Assembly: GCA_903837135.1 (NCBI GenBank)
Contig: CAILTK010000027.1
Location: 62,001-126,000 of the forward strand
DNA length: 64,000 bases
Reading direction: 5' to 3'
Source of the DNA: an uncultured Caulobacterales bacterium
GTDB lineage: Bacteria; Pseudomonadota; Alphaproteobacteria; Caulobacterales; Caulobacteraceae
The first letter of the stretch is position 1. The number at the start of each line of letters is the position of its first letter. The translations under genes were made by a program, and so were the position numbers. The notes below the pieces were generated by a model, which was not told the origin of the DNA, did not search any database, and was given only the letters and a program-made list of their open reading frames with translations. Below, piece by piece: positions 33,644 to 41,476 of this stretch.

Positions 33644-33817
33644 ATGGAACTGCAGATGGCCGTGCAAACGCTCGAAGAAGTGTCTCGACAGGATCTCGAG
33701 GACTGTCAGACCGCGATCCGCGCCGGCGAGAAGGACCTCGCCCTCCAGTCGATTGAACGTGCGTTCGCGAAGATCGACAGCGTCATCGACCTCTTGCGGC
33801 ATCACTCGGGCGTATAG
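33644..33817 (+). CDS. Small helical hypothetical protein (57 aa)
   Basis: A 57-residue frame starting M-E-L-Q-M-A-V-Q-T-L-E-E and ending R-H-H-S-G-V. It is predicted to be almost wholly amphipathic helix with regular heptads (D-L-A-L-Q-S-I-E-R-A-F-A-K-I-D-S-V-I-D-L-L). An inner ATG at 33656 is possible. Codon use looks like real coding sequence, but no family is recognised. Confidence 0.5.
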   Translation: MELQMAVQTLEEVSRQDLEDCQTAIRAGEKDLALQSIERAFAKIDSVIDLLRHHSGV

Positions 33818-33941
33818 AGCGCCGCGCGAAAGGTGGGAACCTGTTTTCGCGCCAGCAGCGCTCTAAACTTCAGATTCTAGAGCAAATTATCCGCCCCTAA
33901 ACGATTCCGTTCGAGGGCGGTTTGCTCCAGCGCCCGCGAGG

Positions 33942-35444
33942 TCAGGGGCGGCGGGGACGCCGGATCTGCGTGAAGTCCGCGGGCTTGCGCACAAGCCGAC
34001 CGAACGCCTTGCGGGCCCGGTGGCGGCGCATGCGCAGGTCCGAACGGCGCACGCCCACCATGGCTCCGGCGGCGAACGCCGCATCGCCACTGAGCGCCGG
34101 GGTGAAGGCCAGCCTGGCCGTCCCCGGCGCCATGGCGATGTCGTTGAGGACGCCGAGTTCGCTCTGCAGACGCTCCAGCCGTTTGAGCAGCCGCCTGGCC
34201 GCCGGCGGATCGAGCAGGGCCTCGGCCAGGTAGCGCATCTTCTTGGCCTGGATGCGCAGTTTGTGACGCGCGCGCGGATCGCGCCAGTCGAGCCGCCGCC
34301 CCCGCCGCCGCAGGCGCTTCCACCGATGTCTGAGCAGGTCCCCGGCCAAGGCGTCCAGGCGCGGTTCGGCCGGGGTCTGGCCCGCCTTGCGCGTCCAGGG
34401 CCCGTCCACCACCCAAGCCACGAGATGAAACAGATCCTCCGCCACCGCGCGGCCGGCCAGGGCGGCGTCCAGGTCGGCGTAGACGCGCGCGCGCGCGGCC
34501 AGCAGCGCCTGACCGAACTCGGCGGCGCCGGCGTCTTGGCGGGAGAGCCCGCGGAACACGCCGGCCTGGAATACGTCCAGGGAGCGGGGGGTCTCGAACA
34601 GGCGCGTCAGACGGTCGATCGCGGCGTCCACCGCCCCCGCCTGCCCGTCGTCGACCAGAGACCCGAAGGCGCCGACGAAGGTCTTCAGGCGACGCAACCC
34701 GACCCGCGCCTGGTGCACCGCCTCGGGGCTCGCCCGCCGGCGCAGGAGTTCGACGTTGGCCGAAACCTGGTGGAGCGCGGCCAGGGCGAGCGCCTGGAAC
34801 CCCTCCCGCGCCGAGCCGTGGAAATCGAGGGCGGGCTGGCGGAAGCGCACGGCCGAGCCGCTGTCTCCCGCCGCCAGCCTGTACCCACGCTCCGCCTTGC
34901 TGACGAGACTGAGCGTCACGCCGGCCGATACATAGCGGCCGGCCACCGCCAGCAGGTCGCTGACCCGGCCCGACTTCAGCTCCAGCTCGAATTCGTTCAG
35001 CGCCTCGTGGCGATCCCCGGCGACGATCTCGCCTTCGTCGTAGGCGGCTTCAATCCGCGCGCTCCCGTGTTCGACCATCCGGGTGCGGCGATGCACGCGG
35101 GTCTCGAACAGCGGGCGCAACTCGCCCACATGGCCGCCCGCCGCCTTGTCGAGCATCCGCCTGGCGAACAGGCTGGGATCCAGCCTCGGGCTCGACACCG
35201 GCTGCTCGTCCTCGAACCGCCGAACGGCGCCGGACCCGGCCTTGAGCGTCTGCACCCAGCCCCGGCCGGTCTGACGCAATCGGACCGCGACATCGGCGTC
35301 GAGCAGATCGAGACCCGGCGTGTCGAAGTAGGTCGAGACCAGCGCCTGACCGTCCACGCCCGCGAACAGATCCGCGCCCAAGGCCGCGCCGGCGTCCGCG
35401 CTCAGGGAGAATTTGAGTTCGATCTCGTGGGTCTGATCCGCCAT
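33942..35444 (-). CDS. CYTH and CHAD domain protein
   Basis: A 500-residue protein. An N-terminal CYTH (triphosphate tunnel) domain begins with E-I-E-L-K-F-S-L, the ExExK-type motif that binds metal-triphosphate, and runs to about residue 200. A C-terminal CHAD domain follows (about 220-500), rich in Arg/His helices (H-Q-A-R-V-G-L-R-R-L-K, then H-K-L-R-I-Q-A-K-K-M-R-Y-L-A-E). CHAD domains bind polyphosphate, so it may act on or bind polyP granules, which fits the neighbouring storage-granule (PHA) genes. Confidence 0.92.
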   Translation of the reverse strand: MADQTHEIELKFSLSADAGAALGADLFAGVDGQALVSTYFDTPGLDLLDADVAVRLRQTGRGWVQTLKAGSGAVRRFEDEQPVSSPRLDPSLFARRMLDKAAGGHVGELRPLFETRVHRRTRMVEHGSARIEAAYDEGEIVAGDRHEALNEFELELKSGRVSDLLAVAGRYVSAGVTLSLVSKAERGYRLAAGDSGSAVRFRQPALDFHGSAREGFQALALAALHQVSANVELLRRRASPEAVHQARVGLRRLKTFVGAFGSLVDDGQAGAVDAAIDRLTRLFETPRSLDVFQAGVFRGLSRQDAGAAEFGQALLAARARVYADLDAALAGRAVAEDLFHLVAWVVDGPWTRKAGQTPAEPRLDALAGDLLRHRWKRLRRRGRRLDWRDPRARHKLRIQAKKMRYLAEALLDPPAARRLLKRLERLQSELGVLNDIAMAPGTARLAFTPALSGDAAFAAGAMVGVRRSDLRMRRHRARKAFGRLVRKPADFTQIRRPRRP

Positions 35445-35527
35445 TCGACTGCTCCGGGAGGTCCGCGCCGCAAAGACGCAGGTCGGCGCCGCCTCTGCGG
35501 CGATCAATGGCTGAACCGAGCGCCGGT

Positions 35528-35758
35528 TCACTCGATGGCGAGGTGGTTCACCACATCGGTGACGCCCTCGTGGGCCCACGCCGCCGCCGCGGCCATGCGC
35601 CGCTCGCGCGCGCTGCGCACCGTGCCGCTGAGCGTGACCTTGCCGCCCAGCGTGCTGACCCGGATCGTCTGCGGGTCGAAGAACCAGGAGTGGCCGAGGG
35701 CGTGGATGACGTCGTCGGTGATCACCTCGGCGTCCTCGATATGTTCGACTTCAGACAT
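35528..35758 (-). CDS. Single BON-domain protein
   Basis: A 76-residue protein with one BON domain (I-T-D-D-V-I-H-A-L, then I-R-V-S-T-L-G-G-K-V-T-L-S-G-T-V, R-R-M-A-A-A-A-A and G-V-T-D-V-V-N-H-L). No signal peptide is seen, so it is probably cytoplasmic. AAGGA lies 9 bases before the ATG at 35758. BON domains bind phospholipid or other ligands in stress-related proteins. It resembles the larger three-BON protein at 53,706. Confidence 0.85.
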   Translation of the reverse strand: MSEVEHIEDAEVITDDVIHALGHSWFFDPQTIRVSTLGGKVTLSGTVRSARERRMAAAAAWAHEGVTDVVNHLAIE

Positions 35759-35811
35759 GAGCATCATCCTTGTTCGCCGGTTGGGCGGAGCGGCAGTATT
35801 CCAGGCGTCGG

Positions 35812-37509
35812 TTACGGGGCGGTGACATAGGCGCCGGGCGCCGCGCCGAGATCCCGTCCTCCCTTGCGCGAGGGGGGGGCGCTGAGCGCACCGCTCCTGG
35901 ACTTCAGCCAGTCGAACCAGGGGCCCCACCACGATCCCTGGTGGACCGCCGCCTGCGCCAGCCAGGCGTCGGGATCCACGTAGGCCCCCATCGGGGCCAG
36001 GTGCAGGGTGCGATAGCGCCGGTTCGGATCACCGAGCGGCGCGACGATGCCGACGTTGTGGCCGTGGTTGACCAGGAGAAAGGTGATGTCGTTCTCGCAC
36101 AGCAGCAGGAACTTGTAGACCGACCGCCAGGGCGCGATGTGATCGTGCTCGGTGGCGACCAGGAACAGGTCGACGTCGATGTCCGGCAGGGCCACCGGCC
36201 GGCCGCCGACCGTCAGCCTGCCTTCGGCCAGATCGTTCTCCAGATAGAGACTCCGCAGGTTCTGGGACTCGAACCGATAGGGCAGCCGGGTGGTGTCCGC
36301 CGACCAGGCGTCGAGGGCGGTGACCTGGGGCGGCTCGCCCAGCAGGTAGGCGCGGGTCACGTGCGACCAGATCAGGTCGTTGGCCCGCAGGGCCTGAAAG
36401 GTCGCCCCCATCTGGTCGGCGCGAAGATAGCCGCGGCTGCGCATCGCGTCCTCGAGCAGCGAGACCTGGGCCTCGTCGATGAACAGGCGCAGCTCGCCGG
36501 CTTCGGTGAAGTCGGCCTGGCTGGCGAGCAGAGACAGGCTGGCCAGACGGTCGTCGCCATCGCGCGCCAGGGCCGCGGCGGCCATCGTCAGCAGGGTGCC
36601 GCCGACGCAATAGCCGGCGGCGTGCAGCTTGGGCGAGCCGGTGATCTTGCGGGCGATCTCGAAGGCGGCGAGGAGGCCGTCCTCGATGTAGGCGTCGAAG
36701 CCCTTGTCGCGATCCTCCGTCCCCGGGTTCTTCCACGAGATCATGAACACGGTGAAGCCCTGGTCCAGCAAGGCGCGGACCATCGATTGCTCGGGCGTCA
36801 GGTCGAGCACATAGTATTTCATGATCGGCGCCGGCACGATCACCACCGGCTCCGGATGCACTTGATCCGTTGTCGGATTATATTGAATCACCTCGGCCAG
36901 GTCGGTGCGCAGGACCACGCGTCCGGGCGTCGCCGCCACGTCGCGCCCGACCTTGAATTTTGGCGCGGCTCCGCCGTCGAAGCGGGCCACGGCGTCGGCG
37001 TACGCCGCCAGGCCTCCCGCCAGCAGGCTCAGCCCCCCGGTCTGCAGGGCCCGGGCGAGCGCTTCGGGGTTGGTGGCCGCGTAGTTCGACGGCGCCATGG
37101 TGTCGAGCCACTGACGCGTCATGAAGGCGAGCAGATCCTTGTGATGCTGGGTCACCCCGGGGGTCTCGGCGATGGCCTTGGTCCACCACTGCTCGGTCCC
37201 CAGGAAGGCGCGCGCGTAGGCGCCGAACGGCCAGGCGGCCCAGGCGTCGCCGCGAAACCGCGGATCGTCCGGCGGCGTATCGTCGGCGGCGAAGCCGGTC
37301 CACGCGGTTCTGACCGCCTCGCCCGCCAATTCGGCGCAGCGGAAGGGCGAGGCGGCCAGATGCAGGCCGAAATCCTGCGCCGCCTGGGCGAAGCTGATCA
37401 TCGACAGACCGCCCCGCGCGTCGGAAATGGCGGCCCTCACATCGCTGTCGAGGGCCGCCGGAACCAGCGGGTCGGGCGCCGCGACCGCCGTGTGATGTTG
37501 CGGTCGCAT
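35812..37509 (-). CDS. phaC: Class I poly(R)-hydroxyalkanoate synthase
   Basis: A 565-residue PHA synthase. The lipase-like box is G-Y-C-V-G-G with the catalytic cysteine near residue 300, the aspartate is in T-E-H-D-H-I-A-P-W, and the histidine is in N-H-G-H-N-V-G. The N-terminal domain has G-D-A-W and the conserved N-Y-A-A-T-N-P-E. It polymerises 3-hydroxyacyl-CoA into storage granules. It lies 6 bases after a phasin gene, with a FixK-like box upstream of that gene, so PHA synthesis is probably induced at low oxygen. Confidence 0.95.
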   Translation of the reverse strand: MRPQHHTAVAAPDPLVPAALDSDVRAAISDARGGLSMISFAQAAQDFGLHLAASPFRCAELAGEAVRTAWTGFAADDTPPDDPRFRGDAWAAWPFGAYARAFLGTEQWWTKAIAETPGVTQHHKDLLAFMTRQWLDTMAPSNYAATNPEALARALQTGGLSLLAGGLAAYADAVARFDGGAAPKFKVGRDVAATPGRVVLRTDLAEVIQYNPTTDQVHPEPVVIVPAPIMKYYVLDLTPEQSMVRALLDQGFTVFMISWKNPGTEDRDKGFDAYIEDGLLAAFEIARKITGSPKLHAAGYCVGGTLLTMAAAALARDGDDRLASLSLLASQADFTEAGELRLFIDEAQVSLLEDAMRSRGYLRADQMGATFQALRANDLIWSHVTRAYLLGEPPQVTALDAWSADTTRLPYRFESQNLRSLYLENDLAEGRLTVGGRPVALPDIDVDLFLVATEHDHIAPWRSVYKFLLLCENDITFLLVNHGHNVGIVAPLGDPNRRYRTLHLAPMGAYVDPDAWLAQAAVHQGSWWGPWFDWLKSRSGALSAPPSRKGGRDLGAAPGAYVTAP

Positions 37510-37515
37510 GGGCGC

Positions 37516-37884
37516 CTACGCCGCCTTGGAGGCGTCCGGGGCCTTCGCCGACGGGGCCGGCGGCGGCGCGGCTTCCACCGGCTTGGGCGTGATCGTCTGC
37601 ACGATGTGCAGGCCGTAGTTGAGGTAGGCCTTGGCGCGCTTGGCGAACCAGTCCTGCTCGACCATCAGGGCGTCCATCGGCGACTTGCAGGTCTTGAACT
37701 GCTCGAAGGCGGCTGCGGCGTCCTTGCTCATGTCTTCGAAGAAGGCGCGGCTCTCGGTCGAGAAGGCCTCGAGGCTGGCCTGGATCTGGCTTTCGCCGCG
37801 GGTCATCGCGTCCTGCATGCCGGCGAAGGCGGACTCGAACGCCTTGGCGGCGCTCGCGGATGGGGGTTTGCCGTTGGGGGCCAT
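37516..37884 (-). CDS. Phasin family protein
   Basis: A 122-residue helical protein with the phasin region F-E-Q-F-K-T-C-K-S-P-M-D-A-L-M-V-E-Q-D-W-F-A-K-R-A-K-A-Y and a Pro/Ala-rich tail. Phasins coat PHA granules and promote granule formation. It is the first gene of the phasin-phaC operon, with a FixK-like box 68 bases upstream of the ATG. Confidence 0.9.
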   Translation of the reverse strand: MAPNGKPPSASAAKAFESAFAGMQDAMTRGESQIQASLEAFSTESRAFFEDMSKDAAAAFEQFKTCKSPMDALMVEQDWFAKRAKAYLNYGLHIVQTITPKPVEAAPPPAPSAKAPDASKAA

Positions 37885-37952
37885 AATCGTCTCCAGTCTG
37901 GGAAAGGGCTAAATCAACGCCAGCAGCAAAGCTTCGGGCCGGTGGCTCCGCG

Positions 37953-37966
37953 TTGACCAGGATCAA
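37953..37966. promoter_or_regulatory. FixK/FNR-type box upstream of phasin-phaC
   Basis: TTGACCAGGATCAA fits TTGAY-N4-RTCAA. It lies 68 bases before the phasin start and overlaps the stop of the small membrane gene upstream. Confidence 0.75.
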
Positions 37967-38211
37967 TCGCCGTGAAAATCGCCAAAGCGCCGGACGTGAT
38001 CGGCGGCGTGCGCCGGCGCGACGGCGAACCAGAGGCCGAACATCAGCGCGGCCAGCCCGATCATGTCGCCGAGCAGGACGCCCGCCACGCCGATCCGGTC
38101 GAGCGCGGGCTGGGTGACGGCGTAGGGGGCGAAGAGCAGGCAGGCCAGGGTCCCGAGAAGCAGCGCGCCGAATACGGCGACGGCCCCTCCGACGATGCGA
38201 TGGATCAACAT
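37963..38211 (-). CDS. Small two-helix membrane protein of the H-R-I-V-G-G-A-V family (copy 1)
   Basis: An 82-residue protein with two transmembrane helices (residues 7-28 and 43-63) and the start M-L-I-H-R-I-V-G-G-A-V-A-V-F-G. It is a clear paralogue of the protein at 51,535 (M-W-V-H-R-I-V-G-G-A-V-A-L-F-G), with G-V-L-L-G/T after the loop. Function unknown. Both copies have an upstream FixK-like box, suggesting a role in low-oxygen membranes. Confidence 0.75.
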   Translation of the reverse strand: MLIHRIVGGAVAVFGALLLGTLACLLFAPYAVTQPALDRIGVAGVLLGDMIGLAALMFGLWFAVAPAHAADHVRRFGDFHGD

Positions 38212-38269
38212 CCCTGGTCTCCATGACGGCTGGACTGAACGCAGGATCACGGTCCGGGCGGCGTGCGCC

Positions 38270-38283
38270 TTGATCCTCGTCAA
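38270..38283. promoter_or_regulatory. FixK/FNR-type box upstream of small membrane gene
   Basis: TTGATCCTCGTCAA (TTGAT-N4-GTCAA) lies 58 bases before the start at 38211. Confidence 0.75.
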
Positions 38284-38762
38284 GCGCGCCAGGAACGGGG
38301 CCGGGGGGGCGCGCCGGGATTCAGCCAATCGTGCTCCAGCGCCCGCAGCCTTTGCACGACGGAAACGAAGAACGCCGTCGACCAGCCGAGCAGGATGACC
38401 CCGTTGGCGCCTTCGATGGCGCCCAGGATCCGCCAACGCGGGGACAGCAGGACATCGCCGTAGCCGATGGTGGCGTAGGTCGAGGTGGAGAAGTAGAGGG
38501 CGTTGTCGAGGCTCGGGATCTCTCCGACCAGCACGTAGAAGGCGGCGTAGAGCCAGATCTCGATCGCGTGCAGGAAAAACAGGCCGAAGGCGGCGCCCAC
38601 GATCACCAGCGCCTGATCCAGCAGGGGATGGGCCATGCGCACCCGGCTGGTGTGCAACTGCAGCAGCCGAAGCAGGGCCAGGAGGCCGATCAGGTGGATC
38701 AGGATGGTGGCGCCGACGATCGCCGTCGAGGTCGCCAGCTGCAGGCCCAGACTACCGCTCAT
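38280..38762 (-). CDS. Two-helix potassium channel family protein
   Basis: A 160-residue membrane protein. Helices are at about residues 9-31 and 50-72, followed by the pore loop S-T-S-T-Y-A-T-I-G-Y-G-D-V and a last helix (G-V-I-L-L-G-W-S-T-A-F-F). T-I-G-Y-G-D is the K+ selectivity filter of the Ion_trans_2 family. GAGGG precedes the ATG at 38762. A perfect FixK-type palindrome lies 51 bases upstream. Confidence 0.88.
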   Translation of the reverse strand: MSGSLGLQLATSTAIVGATILIHLIGLLALLRLLQLHTSRVRMAHPLLDQALVIVGAAFGLFFLHAIEIWLYAAFYVLVGEIPSLDNALYFSTSTYATIGYGDVLLSPRWRILGAIEGANGVILLGWSTAFFVSVVQRLRALEHDWLNPGAPPRPRSWRA

Positions 38763-38813
38763 CAGCCCTCGCACAAATCCGTCGCAGGATCGGCCACGAG
38801 CGGTCGCCGCGCC

Positions 38814-38827
38814 TTGATCGCGATCAA
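38814..38827. promoter_or_regulatory. Perfect FixK/FNR-type palindrome between divergent genes
   Basis: TTGATCGCGATCAA is a perfect palindrome. It lies 51 bases before the ion-channel gene and 100 bases before the hypothetical gene on the other strand. Confidence 0.85.
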
Positions 38828-38927
38828 GCGACGCACGGCCGCGGCCCGACATTTGACCCATCGCATGGCGTCGCGGCCGAGCAAGCGCGACAGTGGCGAA
38901 CGGCTGATTTTGAGAACGACGACCGCC

Positions 38928-39479
38928 ATGCATACCCTCCTCGCCCTCGGCCTTTTGCTGCAAGGCCCGCTGGGCCCCGCCGCTCAGGCGGTGAAGGACG
39001 CCGCGCCGACCCCGGCTCAGCTGAACTCCGCGGTGCAGCAGCCGATCGAGGATATCGGCCTGATCCGCAAGACGGCGCCGCCGGTCGTCCTCAGCGCCGC
39101 AGGGGCGCCGTATGACACCGCCTGGGCCCAGGATTGCGATCACATCGCCGTCGAGATCCTGGCGCTCGACGGGGAGCTCGGGCCGGATGTCGATATTCCC
39201 CAGCGGACCTCGCAGACCCACGGCCTGGTCGCCGACGTGATCAAGGGCGCGCTCAGCCTGCCTTACGACGGGGTGGTGCGCCGGCTCTCCGGCGCCGAGC
39301 GACGGGACCAGGCCTACCGGCGGGCCGTGCTGGCCGCCGAGGCGCGGCGGGGATTTCTCAAGGGGCGGGCGAGCCTGATGAAGTGCGCGATCCCGCCGGC
39401 GCCCGCGGGGCCCGTCCCCGCCGCCGATCCGGCGGCCGCGGCGACATCCTCCGCCAAACCGGCGACGGGCTCGAACTGA
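38928..39479 (+). CDS. Secreted hypothetical protein
   Basis: A 183-residue protein with a signal peptide (M-H-T-L-L-A-L-G-L-L-L-Q-G-P-L-G-P-A-A-Q-A). The C-terminal tail is Pro/Ala-rich. The middle has D-C-D-H-I-A-V-E-I-L-A-L-D-G-E-L-G-P-D, not recognised as a known domain. It is divergent from the ion channel gene, with a FixK-type palindrome in the shared upstream region. Convergent with phaB. Confidence 0.7.
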   Translation: MHTLLALGLLLQGPLGPAAQAVKDAAPTPAQLNSAVQQPIEDIGLIRKTAPPVVLSAAGAPYDTAWAQDCDHIAVEILALDGELGPDVDIPQRTSQTHGLVADVIKGALSLPYDGVVRRLSGAERRDQAYRRAVLAAEARRGFLKGRASLMKCAIPPAPAGPVPAADPAAAATSSAKPATGSN

Positions 39480-39539
39480 TCCTCCGCTCATCCGGGCCGG
39501 GACGAGCGGAAGAAGAGTCACGCCGACCGAGGTCCGCGA

Positions 39540-40262
39540 TCAAACCAGGTATTGGCCGCCGTTCACCGTCAGGGTCGCGCCGGTGATGAAGGCCTGATCC
39601 TCGGAGGCCAGGAAGCTGACGCAGCGGGCGACTTCCTCCGGCCGACCGAGTCGCCCGACCGGAATGCCGGCCTTGATCGCCTCCAGCACCTCGTGGGGCA
39701 CGTGGGCCACCATGTCGGTGTCGATATAGCCCGGGGCGATGGCGTTGACGGTGATCCCCTTGCGCGCCGATTCCAGCGCCAGGGCCTTGGTGAAGCCGAT
39801 CACGCCGGCCTTGGCCGCCGAATAGTTGGTCTGTCCGAACTGGCCCTTCTGGCCGTTGATCGAAGCGATGTTGATGATCCGGCCGTAACCGCGGTCGCGC
39901 ATGCCTTCGATCACCGGGCGGGTCATGTTGTAGAGTCCGTCGAGGTCGGTGTGGATCACCGTGCTCCAGTCGTTCTCCTCCATCTTGTGCAGGGCCGCGT
40001 CGCGGGTGACGCCGGCGTTGTTGACCAGCACGTCGATCGGACCCAGCAGGCTCTCGATCTCCCTGACCACCGCGCGGCACTCGAGGCTCGCGGTCACGTC
40101 GCACTTCAGCACCAGGATCTCCAGCGCCTGGCGGCATTCCGCGGCGGCGGCGTCGTTCCCCGCGAAGATCGCCGCGACGCGCAGGCCGTCCGCCTTCAAC
40201 CGCTCACAGACGGCGCGGCCGATCCCCCGCGTGCCGCCGGTCACCACAGCTACCTTGCTCAT
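39540..40262 (-). CDS. phaB: Acetoacetyl-CoA reductase (NADPH)
   Basis: A 240-residue SDR. It has T-G-G-T-R-G-I-G, N-N-A-G-V-T-R-D, the PhaB-specific V-I-H-T-D-L-D-G-L-Y-N-M-T-R-P segment, S-I-N-G-Q-K-G-Q-F-G-Q-T-N-Y-S-A-A-K, and the C-terminal N-G-G-Q-Y. It makes (R)-3-hydroxybutyryl-CoA for PhaC, 2 kb away. A near-FixK box lies 51 bases upstream. Confidence 0.94.
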   Translation of the reverse strand: MSKVAVVTGGTRGIGRAVCERLKADGLRVAAIFAGNDAAAAECRQALEILVLKCDVTASLECRAVVREIESLLGPIDVLVNNAGVTRDAALHKMEENDWSTVIHTDLDGLYNMTRPVIEGMRDRGYGRIINIASINGQKGQFGQTNYSAAKAGVIGFTKALALESARKGITVNAIAPGYIDTDMVAHVPHEVLEAIKAGIPVGRLGRPEEVARCVSFLASEDQAFITGATLTVNGGQYLV

Positions 40263-40313
40263 CGGATACTCCTTGGATTTCGAAGAGTTTCGCCGCCCGT
40301 GAGCGGGCCGCCC

Positions 40314-40327
40314 ATGACGCGGATCAA
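40314..40327. promoter_or_regulatory. Near-consensus FixK box upstream of phaB
   Basis: ATGACGCGGATCAA has one mismatch to TTGAC-N4-ATCAA and lies 51 bases before the phaB start, the same distance as for the ion-channel gene. Confidence 0.55.
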
Positions 40328-40336
40328 GACGGCGGC

Positions 40337-41476
40337 TCAGCTTCGGAACACCTCGAAGGGTTCGATCTGCAGCACGCGCCGGACGCCGATGTAGCTGGAG
40401 ACCCCGGCGATGATCAGAACCATGACGAACGCCAGCACCAGGTTCTGAAAGGTCACGATCGCCGCGTAATCCGGAATGCGCAGCCGGATCAGGGTGATCG
40501 ACAGCGATGAAAGGCCGACCCCCAGACCATAGCCGATCAGCGAGGCGAATCCGGCCTGGAACAGGATCATGGAGACGAGTTCGCCGCTGCGCGCGCCGAT
40601 CGCCTTCAGCGCCCCGAACTTGTCGAGGTTCTCCAGGATGAAGGTATAGAAGGTCTGTCCCGAGATCGACAGGCCGACAATGAAGCTGATCGCCGTCATC
40701 AGGAGGATGTTGGTGCCGAGGCCGGTCTTGAAGGTGTAGAAATTCGAGATCCGCGCATCGAACTCGTCCTTGGTCAGGGCCAGATAGCCCAGCTTGCCGA
40801 CCGCGGCCTTGATCCTGGGAACGTCGGCCGGACGGGACGGCGCGACCAGGATGTAGGAGGTGGTGAAGCGCGTGTTGGGTATGTACTGCAGGGCGCGGTT
40901 CAGGGTGGTGTAGAGGGTGGGGACGCCGAACAGGCCGTTCGACGCCACCTTGGCGATGCCGACCACGACCGCGCGGTGGTCGTTGATCTCGAACTCCGTG
41001 CCGACGTGCGGGCGGTTCAGCTTGCCGAACTCGGCGTCGTTGACGACGATGAAGCCGTTCTCACTGTAGATGTCCTGGATCTGGCCGGTCTCGAGCGCCG
41101 GCCTGCCGAACAGGCTATTGTCGTCGAGGCCCACCACGCTCACCGCCTGGAAGTCGCCGCTGGCGAGGCGCACCATCGCTCCCCCGGTATAGAGCGGCAC
41201 CGCATACTTCACGCCCTCCATGCTGCGCACCGCATCGACCACATAGGCCGGCATGGGAATGCTGCTGGCGACGGTGTTCACCGCCGGATCCATGACCCAG
41301 ACGTCCGCGCCGACGTTGGCGACGGTGGCCGAGGCGCGCGCCAGCACGCCGGCGAACATGGAGGTCATCGACACCATCAGAAAGACGGCGAAGGCCACCC
41401 CGATGAGCAGGGAGTTGAACTTGCCCTGGTCGTTCACCAGAAGTTTCAGGGCGATGGTGTAGAGGCCGGTCTTCAT
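40337..41476 (-). CDS. MacB/FtsX-type ABC transporter permease
   Basis: A 379-residue permease with an N-terminal helix (residues 20-42), a large periplasmic domain (about 45-260), and three C-terminal helices including the F-G-A-L-K-A-I-G-A-R coupling region near residue 290. It belongs to a four-gene unit (ATPase, HlyD-type adaptor, NodT-type outer-membrane channel, permease) with overlapping ends: a tripartite efflux pump spanning both membranes. Confidence 0.88.
   Translation of the reverse strand: MKTGLYTIALKLLVNDQGKFNSLLIGVAFAVFLMVSMTSMFAGVLARASATVANVGADVWVMDPAVNTVASSIPMPAYVVDAVRSMEGVKYAVPLYTGGAMVRLASGDFQAVSVVGLDDNSLFGRPALETGQIQDIYSENGFIVVNDAEFGKLNRPHVGTEFEINDHRAVVVGIAKVASNGLFGVPTLYTTLNRALQYIPNTRFTTSYILVAPSRPADVPRIKAAVGKLGYLALTKDEFDARISNFYTFKTGLGTNILLMTAISFIVGLSISGQTFYTFILENLDKFGALKAIGARSGELVSMILFQAGFASLIGYGLGVGLSSLSITLIRLRIPDYAAIVTFQNLVLAFVMVLIIAGVSSYIGVRRVLQIEPFEVFRS

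Noticed and set aside
38831-39521. Minus-strand extension of the ion-channel frame to about 413 codons
   Set aside because: The extension is antisense to the signal-peptide protein at 38,928, is Arg-rich and lacks domains; it is GC-driven open frame.
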